64,000 nucleotides of DNA. Source: Asterias rubens. Lineage: Eukaryota; Echinodermata; Asteroidea; Forcipulatida; Asteriidae. The stretch spans positions 10,424,146 to 10,488,145 of the forward strand of contig NC_047076.1 of NCBI RefSeq assembly GCF_902459465.1, given 5' to 3'. The notes below the pieces were generated by a model. It did no database searches. It saw only the letters and a program-made list of their open reading frames with translations, and had not been told where the DNA came from. This document shows positions 59,101 to 64,000 of this stretch, in pieces (positions within the stretch are counted from its first letter, which is position 1; every line of letters begins with the position of its first letter). The position numbers and the translations under genes were made by a program.

Positions 59101-62100
59101 CTACGTCGAGATAAGACTAGTTTAACTCTTTGTGAAATCCACCCTCGCAACATAGGGCTGGATTTGCGGTAACAACACTTGTGTAGCTACTCGCTTGGTA
59201 GATCATGTTCTTTTGAGAACGTGTCTTGCTTTATATTTTACTAATGTGGAGTAGATTTTTGGAAATTCAAGAGACTTCTATGTTCTGAAAAAAACTGTCC
59301 TGCTTTTTAACTACTACCTGGGTGGAAGGTAACAAATCGGCCCGGACTACTACTTTTCCTTTAGTGGATCGAGGGGACTTCTTGTTATTTTAAAACTTCA
59401 CTATCGCGGAGTGAGTTATTAATTGGTCTCAAAGTTTCAACTAGCTTGCTCTAGACATCATCAGGAGACTGCAGTACTCCTCTAAACGTCTAAGAAACTG
59501 ACCTGATAATAAATGTGAACAACTTGTTCCTTTTCGGTCTCATCTTGCTGTACGCTGCCGACTCCATAGCGTTGTAATAGATGCTGCTTAAGCCCCTCAA
59601 TGAATGTCTCGTTGTACGTCTGGAGCACTATGGTGATGGCGTAGGCAATTTGACGTTGGCGACTACGAACGTAGAAACGATTGATTCCGGTGTACTTGGA
59701 GGGAATTCCAAACAGGAGGTCTAGACAAAGTAAGAAAACATGGTAATCAACTGGGAATAATCTGATTTGTTTCAATCTGAAACCTCGTTATTATAAAGCT
59801 TGAACCCTGAATTATGAAGTCACATCCCCTTGAAGGGTTTTGATACCTTTTGAAGATCAAGATTTCGGTAATGACATGATTTCCTACTCACTGTAGTGAA
59901 TGAAAATGTATGTAGTATACTTTAACGGTAGAAAGTTCAGCTTCATTTAATAGTCAATAAGTTTTTGAGAAAAAAAGTGAAAATCACTAAGCAGAGTTTT
60001 CAGGGGAGTCAAGTCTAAAAGAAAGCTTAATGTAAATGTGGACGTTTGTGTTTATACCAGTGAACTGAAGAAGGGGGGTTCAGTTATATAAAGCATGCTT
60101 CACAATATTTTGAAATGGAAATGATGTTTTATGATACCTTTGATACTTGACTGTACCTCCATACCATGATGGCTCTTGAAGATAGTGTTAACTAGCTTGG
60201 CATCCTTCTGAAATGTTTCCACACTATCTCCCCATACATTAGCTGGAGATACTATTAAGCAGTTATGGCTGGGCATAGTGCCTTTGAACTCATCGGCTGG
60301 CTCCGTCACGTACAGACAAAAGCTACGGACGGATTTTCTGCATAGAAAAAGACAATTTAACAATTCTTATGTGATTGTAACTAAGAGAGGTTTGCGGAGT
60401 TGTTATCTGATCAGCTGGATGTGGGCTTGAGTCCTGGTCGTGACACTCATGTGCTTAAGCAAGACACTTAAACCATTTTTGCTTCGTCCTTCAGATGGGA
60501 CGTAAAGTTGTTGGTCCCGTGTGTTGTGTAATGCACATAAAAGATCCCAGTGCAGATGTCAAGCAGAGAAGGGGTTTGCCCCGGTGTTCCTGGTTTGATT
60601 GGCGGTATATTATGCTGTAAACCATTATATCAGTGCTATGTGTAAAGGGATAGGCCTCCTACTTCAAAACACAACTCTGATGGCTTGCAGGGGAAAATAC
60701 TGAGCGCTTTGATATGCCCCTAGGGTGTGATAAAGCAGGATAACAACAACCTAGTATTATATATTTGAAATGATGTCTCCATACCCAGCAGTGGTCTGAT
60801 ACTCCTCAATATCACGACGGATGTCAAAGGCCTTCGACAGCGGAGAACGAAACGCATCCTCTGGGATCAAGCCTCGTTGCCATGGTGACACTGTTGCATT
60901 GATGATGAACTGTTGAATGAAGCCGACTGGGGGTCCCGAATACTAAAAGGAAAACGGAGAGAAGGGATGAGAAGCAGGTTATTCAATAAGTTCCATAAAA
61001 ATTGTATTTTACAGCATGTACAGTATGTACTGTCTGCAAAAAGTAGATGGATTTCATCCTCCCAAAAATGCATCCTACTTGAATAAGTAACGGGGGGAAA
61101 ATAGAGAGGGTATTGTTTTTATATGCCTAAATCAATGCTTCAGGTCTGAAGTCTTTTTATATTTGAAAAAGAAATTAACACTTTCTCAAAAAACTATGTC
61201 ACTTCAGAGGGAGTTGTTTCTTAAAATGTTTTAAATACTATCAACAGCTCTCTATTGCTTCTAAACAAGTAAGTTTTTATGCTAACATAAACAATTATTT
61301 TGAGTAACCAGTGCAAGTGCCTTTAATGGAACCACCTATGAGTTTGTGATTGCATCTTTTCTTTCTAGTCCCAAAATCTGTAGAACTGAAATAAGCTGTG
61401 ATTATTTTGAGTAACCAGTGCAAGTGCCTTTAATGGAACCACCTATGAGTTTGTGATTGCATCTTTTCTTTCTAGTCCCAAAATCTGTAGAACTGAAATA
61501 AGCTGTGATTATCATGATGACCTCAAGGTATGTCCTAGAACTAAGGAATTACCATAAAAGGATTGTTAACAATAACGTTATCAGCGCTGTGTAATCTGAT
61601 GGCACACACAGCGATTAGCCATCACAATGACACTGATTGTTGATTTAATATCTAGGGTGGTCCAATACAATTAGTACATGTAGACTAGAGCCCCTTTCAC
61701 ACGAGCGCTGCAAACGCGGGTCCCTGGTTAAGGGCGCCAGCCGTCTATCACCTTTACCGCGTGCGATTTTTTTAGCGAGCATTCACACGACACGCACACA
61801 CACACATGTAAACATACGTCCCTCGTTTGGGTAGGCCTACTGCATGGACAAAAGTCTACAAGCAAGAGGCTTAAAACAAAAACCTTACAGTTAAAAGGAA
61901 TAAAATAAATCAATCTCATTGAAATCAGTTAAGTCACATAAAATGTAGAATATTTTAAAAACATTTGCGATAACGTAACTCTCATCCCGTCGGCCGGCGG
62001 GAAGGGGGGGGGGTTACGTTTTCGAAGCTAAAAAAAGAAAAACACAAAATTCCACGATTCAAATAGATTTTTGGACGTTAAAAACGCTACATTGTTGAAT

Positions 62101-64000
62101 GAAAATGTTTTTTAGATATGAAATTATTGATGAGACATAGCAAATGGTGAATTAAAACATCGAAAAGCTTTGCCAAATGACGTATTCTGCTTCCGTTTGA
62201 ACAATGTTTTTGCTTCAAGGTTTGGGCTGGTCTAGCATCCGGCCACAAAACCCACCAGCCAAACGGATCGTAGTCCAGCGTTGAGCAGATATACATGTAC
62301 ATGTATGTACATGTACATATGCATGCTATAGTTCGCCCATTTCTTCCTCTATAGTTCTTCACGTGTCAATGCAGCGGTCCCTCGTTACGATCGCAGGCAT
62401 TCGGTTCAGACGATGGCTCCCCGTGATTATAACATCGATGCGATTTTTTGGAGGAGGTCTCGATCTGTGTTATGAACAACACGGGACCCAGGTAATTTCG
62501 TAACATACATAGCATTCACACGACGTGGATTTGCGATTTCATATTATCGATGTTATGAAATCGCACGGGACCCTCGTTTGCAGCGCTCGTGTGAAAGGGC
62601 CTTAGTAGTGCGCGATCAGATCATGTACGTATCTTGTTCATGTACAGATAAGACGCAATCAAGTACATTGTACTATGTGTATGTTAAATAGAGCACCCAT
62701 GTCTGCCAACCATTTTACCAGACCCAAATATCATAGCTGCTTTGTACTTTACCCTTCTGCTGATTGACTATATTCTTTGTCAAAGACACGGGATACCTTT
62801 GGTAATTGTCAAAGACCAGTCTTCTCACTTGGTGTATCCATAGAGAAAGGACAACATTTCTCTATGGTGTATCCCAACATATTGCATACAATAACAAACC
62901 TGTTTAAGTTTGAACTCAATTGGTCACCGAAGTTGCGAGATAATGAAAGAAAAAACACCCTTGTCACACAAAGTTGTGTGCTTTCATATGCTTGATTTGG
63001 GGACCTCAAAGTTTAATTCTGAGGTCTCGAAATCAAATTCAAATATTTTAGTGGGAAAATACTTCTTTCTCAAAAACTATGTTACTTCAGAGGGAGCTGT
63101 TTCTCACAAGTTTTATACTAACAACAGCTCTCCATTGCTTGTTACCAAGTAATTTTGTATGCTAACAATTATTTTGAGAAATTATTAATGGTGTCCAGTG
63201 TCTTTAACATCTTTAACATGAACGCTGGTGTGGCGGTTTCAACTTTCCGCCGTGTTCAGTTTTCCGAATGACCAAATACGGTAGCATTACGTCATGCGAT
63301 GCCTGCGCACAGCAAGCGAAAGTAGTCCATTTTTAGTGCCGTATTGAGTCATCCGTTACCCTCCGGTAGCTGTCATGGCGGCGTCCACGAGTCGAGTACA
63401 ATTAGCGGCAAATGCGTGGATCGTATGAGGTTTTTTTTATGCAAGCAGAGTGTGATCTGCCTAAAGTTGTACACAGGAATACATGTAAAGATGGGGCAAG
63501 AGATTATGTGACTACACAGAAAAGAATCGTAAAATAAACAATTTGGGGGTCACTGCTGAGAGAACTACAGTACTCGCCAGGGTATTCGCGGCGGTATCTG
63601 ACAGGTCACCCGGAAAACTGAACACGCCGATCAGCTAAAACCGTTCGAACAACATGTTGATATGTCCGACTACGTCACCCGGAAAACTGAACACGGCAGA
63701 TAACTGAAACCGCCACACCGGGTACCCATCATGTGACCACACAAAGTGTTAACGTATTTAGGCATCTGAAAGCACACAAAGTTGTGCAACATGGGCATTT
63801 TTTCTTTCATTATTCTCTTGCAACTACGATAAACAATTGACTTCAAAATTCACAGATTTGTAATGTTGTAGATCTATATGGGATACACCAAGTGAGAATA
63901 CTGGTATTTTGACAAACGTGTCCAAAGCCTTTAAATGAATAAATTTGAAATTTTTACCCATCTTGGTGCCACGATGCCTTCTATCCCAGGGTCTTGGATT
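43290..64000 (-). CDS. SCAP: SCAP, SREBP cleavage-activating protein (N-terminus off the window)
   Basis: Twenty minus-strand exons chain without phase conflict to 1336 visible residues: 64000-63958 (partial), 60942-60785, 60337-60138, 59720-59503, 58701-58623, 58033-57907, 57379-57267, 55926-55832, 55336-55238, 54573-54292, 53886-53486, 53126-52706, 51512-51397, 50553-49788, 49622-49424, 47338-47181, 46431-46351, 45726-45514, 43758-43696, 43469-43290. SCAP is an ER-to-Golgi escort with a sterol-sensing domain that carries SREBP for cleavage when sterol is low, and a cytosolic WD40 domain that binds SREBP. Similarity to human SCAP is visible from luminal loop 1 to the C-terminus. Roughly the first 90 residues (by human numbering, from memory) are missing to the right. 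The 20.7 kb gene has many repeats and three splice-site-spanning duplications. Confidence 0.97.
44740..45400 (+). mobile_element. LINE 3' end remnant with expanded minisatellite
   Basis: After the array one frame reads [19 protein letters not shown] and stops. This 'SFK-x2-LKTHL' ending is typical of the reverse-transcriptase ORF end in CR1/L2-like LINEs. It is followed by a short 3' UTR with ATAGCGCCCTGAGCAC and GTGCGCTCTATAAGACCTTG, then (TTA)n at 45368-45395, the usual LINE tail. Most of the body is missing. Confidence 0.6.
44823..45227. repeat. 27-bp minisatellite, 15 identical units, in SCAP intron
   Basis: The unit AAAACATCCACCTCCATTCA + CTCTTTC repeats 15 times without a single change (405 bp). 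Because 27 is a multiple of 3 it is open in three frames on both strands, but it lies in a SCAP intron and is not a gene. It appears to have grown from the 3' coding end of a LINE. Confidence 0.95.
46124..46290. mobile_element. Palindromic MITE, family C
   Basis: CCGTCGATTTCACAAAACTC and AACTCTTTGTGAAATCGACGG are inverted ends; inner CCTAACTTAAG / CTTAGGACGAG blocks are repeated. A second copy is at 59023-59146. Confidence 0.85.
46409..46563 (-). repeat. Tandem duplication (2 x ~78 bp) across a SCAP splice acceptor
   Basis: The block from the intron through CTTTATTCAG and the first ~26 nt of the exon at 46431-46351 is duplicated immediately upstream in gene sense. The copy starts GTTTTAAGATTGGAAGATTC and reaches an in-frame TGA, so only the 46431 acceptor gives the WD40 sequence. 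Confidence 0.85.
46781..47248 (-). repeat. SCAP: 78-bp minisatellite (6 units) built on a SCAP splice donor
   Basis: Units start at 46781, 46859, 46937, 47015, 47093 and 47171, each exactly 78 bp. In gene sense each unit holds the 3' end of a WD40 exon (to ACACTAAAG), the donor GTTGGT and about 10 nt of intron. The sixth (47171-47248) is the real exon end. The other five are near-identical to each other and share a change that turns CAA into TAA, so they cannot extend the frame. Confidence 0.92.
47745..48120. repeat. Retroelement-like 3' region, reversed
   Basis: Minus-strand sequence with AAAGCGCTTTGAGACGTC followed by a TTGTTGTTATTATTGTCC tail resembles the 3' end of a SINE or LINE in a SCAP intron. 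I cannot assign a family. Confidence 0.35.
48195..48572. mobile_element. hAT-type MITE with perfect 8-bp target-site duplication
   Basis: Ends TAAGCTTGGGCGATATCGAT and ATCGTGATATCGCCCAAGCTTA are inverted. Flanks are ATTTACAG at 48187-48194 and again at 48573-48580, an exact 8-bp duplication as made by hAT transposases. The interior is rich in ATCGATATATCG-type palindromes and has no coding frame. Confidence 0.88.
48776..48960. repeat. Dispersed repeat shared with the 2.3 kb TIR element
   Basis: GCGAGTTCGTAAAGCTAGCA, ATTGCGCTGCTCAATCTCGA and CCCTCGCATTTGCG occur here and in the same order and spacing at about 7494-7625. The TIRs of that element are not seen near this copy. Confidence 0.75.
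49238..49253. repeat. 16-bp perfect GC-rich palindrome
   Basis: GAGCGCGATCGCGCTC, self-complementary, within a locally CpG-rich stretch of SCAP intron. Confidence 0.8.
50831..51211. repeat. Main MITE family, complete copy in SCAP intron
   Basis: Left CAGTGGACACTATTGGTAAT; the right end has a small deletion (AATTACCAAATTCCACTGCC). Internal TCAAGTTCTAAACTTGAGGT hairpin present. Confidence 0.85.
51632..51994. repeat. Main MITE family, complete copy in SCAP intron
   Basis: Left CAGTGGACACTATTCGTAAT, right ATTACCAATAGTGTCCACTG then CCTTTAA. It lies only about 120 bp upstream in gene sense of the exon at 51512-51397. Confidence 0.87.
52706..54573 (-). CDS. SCAP: SCAP COPII-motif and luminal loop 7 exons
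   Basis: The junction of 55336-55238 with 54573-54292 creates RRMELSDLN, the MELADL sorting hexapeptide of loop 6 with Ala changed to Ser. The same exon ends [20 protein letters not shown] at the start of TM7. Exon 53886-53486 holds luminal loop 7 up to [20 protein letters not shown]. Exon 53126-52706 continues [20 protein letters not shown], then TM8 ([20 protein letters not shown]) and a basic cytosolic stretch leading to [12 protein letters not shown], the entry to the WD40 domain. Confidence 0.94.
53967..54263. mobile_element. MITE with ~29-bp perfect TIRs in SCAP intron
   Basis: CATAGAGTTATATATAAGAA + CTAGAGGGC at the left is exactly inverse at the right (GCCCTCTAG...ATAACTCTATG). The ends lie in a TA context, which would suit a mariner-type origin, but I cannot confirm that. 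The right end is 28 bp from a SCAP donor. Confidence 0.85.
54860..55215 (+). pseudogene. LINE reverse-transcriptase C-terminus, frameshifted relic
   Basis: One frame gives [20 protein letters not shown] and [14 protein letters not shown], the C-terminal motif of many LINE endonuclease/reverse transcriptases. After about 55045 the homology continues in another frame as [20 protein letters not shown] and [11 protein letters not shown], ending at TAA 55213-55215. The frame change and missing upstream domains show a dead fragment. It sits antisense in a SCAP intron. Confidence 0.75.
55238..58701 (-). CDS. SCAP: SCAP sterol-sensing domain exons
   Basis: Exons 58701-58623, 58033-57907, 57379-57267, 55926-55832 and 55336-55238 encode transmembrane segments 2-6. 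Readable landmarks are [11 protein letters not shown] (the YIYF Insig-binding motif is intact), [51 protein letters not shown], and [20 protein letters not shown]. By my recollection of human numbering, Asp428 and Asp443 equivalents are present and the Leu315 position is Met. The domain is complete, so sterol and Insig control is likely conserved. Confidence 0.95.
56148..56186. repeat. Long poly(A) run
   Basis: About 38 consecutive A residues; a homopolymer whose length may be unreliable. Confidence 0.9.
57505..57866. repeat. Main MITE family copy in SCAP intron
   Basis: Begins AAAGGCACTGGACATGTTTG and ends ATTACCAATAGTGTCCAGTG; AAAGGCTTCC hairpin subfamily. Confidence 0.82.
58346..58508. 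repeat. Palindromic MITE, family B, second copy
   Basis: Shares GACGTCATCAATTCGCAGCG-like and GTTGAACTGTGTTCAACTCC cores and the GCTCCGCATTCGCAGGAAGT end with 12630-12835. Confidence 0.7.
58662..58900 (-). repeat. SCAP: Four tandem copies of a SCAP exon start with splice acceptor
   Basis: In gene sense the block TTTCTAG + CATGAGAAGGGTCTACTGGA + GATGTCACCTCTGATTA occurs with acceptors ending at 58896, 58829, 58761 and 58702 (steps 67, 68 and 59-60 bp). Only the last is followed by the full exon (58701-58623). The three upstream copies stop after about 40 nt of exon, run into T-rich sequence and meet TAG in frame. Confidence 0.9.
59023..59146. mobile_element. Palindromic MITE, family C, second copy
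   Basis: GTCGATTTCACAAAGAGTTA and AACTCTTTGTGAAATCCACC are inverted; inner AGGACGAGTAACTCGTCCTA. Confidence 0.8.
59503..64000 (-). CDS. SCAP: SCAP luminal loop 1 exons
   Basis: The partial first exon (ending 63958) gives [10 protein letters not shown] and joins at phase 0 to [20 protein letters not shown] in 60942-60785, followed by [13 protein letters not shown]. Exon 60337-60138 gives [13 protein letters not shown] and ends SSIK; its correct donor is at 60137, since an earlier GT at 60156 would break the frame. Exon 59720-59503 begins [18 protein letters not shown]. These match the order of human loop 1 (YVGAPVAYVQQ, FRSPLS, LLLSPGN, KDLLFGVPGKYSG). An N-glycosylation sequon (NAT) is present in the second exon. 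Confidence 0.93.
60385..60750 (+). repeat. tRNA-derived SINE-like element
   Basis: Starts with a tRNA-like head containing a B-box-like GGCTTGAGTCCTGG, followed by GTGACACTCATGTGCTTAAG, CTTCGTCCTTCAGATGGGAC, ATGCACATAAAAGATCCCAG and a tail with GAGCGCTTTGATATGC. The head block recurs in reverse at 34480-34640. It is in a SCAP intron. Confidence 0.6.
61120..61326. repeat. Main MITE family fragment
   Basis: Contains ATGTCACTTCAGAGGGAGTT and a decayed right end GTGCAAGTGCCTTTAATG. Confidence 0.65.
61288..61512. repeat. Tandem duplication, 2 x ~111 bp
   Basis: ATTATTTTGAGTAACCAGTG through TGTAGAACTGAAATAAGCTG occurs twice in direct succession and is nearly identical; it includes the end of the preceding MITE. 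Confidence 0.88.
61690..62601. mobile_element. TIR element, about 0.9 kb
   Basis: GCCCCTTTCACACGAGCGCT + GCAAACG and its inverse CGTTTGCAGCGCTCGTGTGA + AAGGGC bound it. Further TTCACACGA motifs repeat inside. No transposase is seen; it has an ATACATGTACATGTATGTAC simple palindrome at 62289-62325. Confidence 0.82.
62786..63207. repeat. Main MITE family copy with small insertion
   Basis: Left GATACCTTTGGTAATTGTCA, right GGTGTCCAGTGTCTTTAA; a short inverted piece around CCATAGAGAAAGGACAACAT / TTTCTCTATGGTGTATC interrupts it near 62838-62870. Confidence 0.75.
63227..63719. mobile_element. TIR element, about 0.5 kb
   Basis: GGTGTGGCGGTTTCAACTTT and CCGTGTTCAGTTTTCCG at the left are inverse to CGGAAAACTGAACACGGC and ACTGAAACCGCCACACC at the right. 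The inner right half duplicates the CCCGGAAAACTGAACACG block. No coding frame. Confidence 0.85.
63755..63935. repeat. Main MITE family fragment
   Basis: Contains GCATCTGAAAGCACACAAAG and ATGGGATACACCAAGTGAGA with a decayed right end; it stops about 20 bp from a SCAP donor. Confidence 0.7.

Noticed and set aside
60138-60156. GT at 60156-60155 as donor of the SCAP loop-1 exon
   Set aside because: It ends in phase 0 and would put the next exon out of frame; the donor at 60137-60136 gives phase 1 and restores SSIKDLLFG.

Overview
This is a eukaryotic (metazoan) window: genes are split into short exons with GT-AG introns, intergenic DNA is AT-rich, and almost every gap is filled with short inverted-repeat elements. 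The proteins are deuterostome-like. I infer an echinoderm, most likely a sea star, from the gene content and from an abundant ~360-500 bp repeat whose ends read CAGTGGACACTATTGGTAAT. The species call is inference only.

Four genes can be read by chaining exons whose splice phases agree. (1) 4.3-20.9 kb, minus strand: the 5' end of a RECK-like gene (signal peptide and first cysteine knot). The rest lies off the left edge, and its 15.3 kb second intron fills most of the first 20 kb. (2) 23.1-29.4 kb, plus strand: a complete single-pass leucine-rich-repeat protein that resembles vertebrate LRRC37 from end to end, including an unusual 27-residue repeat at the same place. A CpG-rich interval at 21-22.5 kb separates it from the divergent RECK-like gene. 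(3) 30.4-35.0 kb, plus strand: acyl-CoA-binding protein (ACBP/DBI), 4 exons, 90 aa, complete. (4) 43.3-64.0 kb, minus strand: SCAP, the sterol-sensing SREBP escort protein, with 20 exons visible (1336 residues); only the N-terminus is off the right edge. ACBP and SCAP are convergent, with ~8.3 kb of repeat-filled DNA between their coding ends. Both act in lipid homeostasis, but I see no evidence that the pairing is more than chance.

The rest is repeats: at least fifteen copies or fragments of the main MITE family, about a dozen other TIR or palindromic elements (one with a perfect 8-bp target duplication, one 2.3 kb element nested in a MITE), a 5S-rRNA-derived piece, tRNA-SINE-like elements, two LINE 3' ends and several minisatellites. 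The most unusual structural signal is in SCAP: three separate tandem duplications span splice junctions (78 bp x 6, ~60-68 bp x 4, ~78 bp x 2), and only one splice site in each cluster keeps the reading frame open. The most interesting gene is the LRRC37-like one, because that family is best known from its mammalian, mainly primate, expansion and has no settled function.
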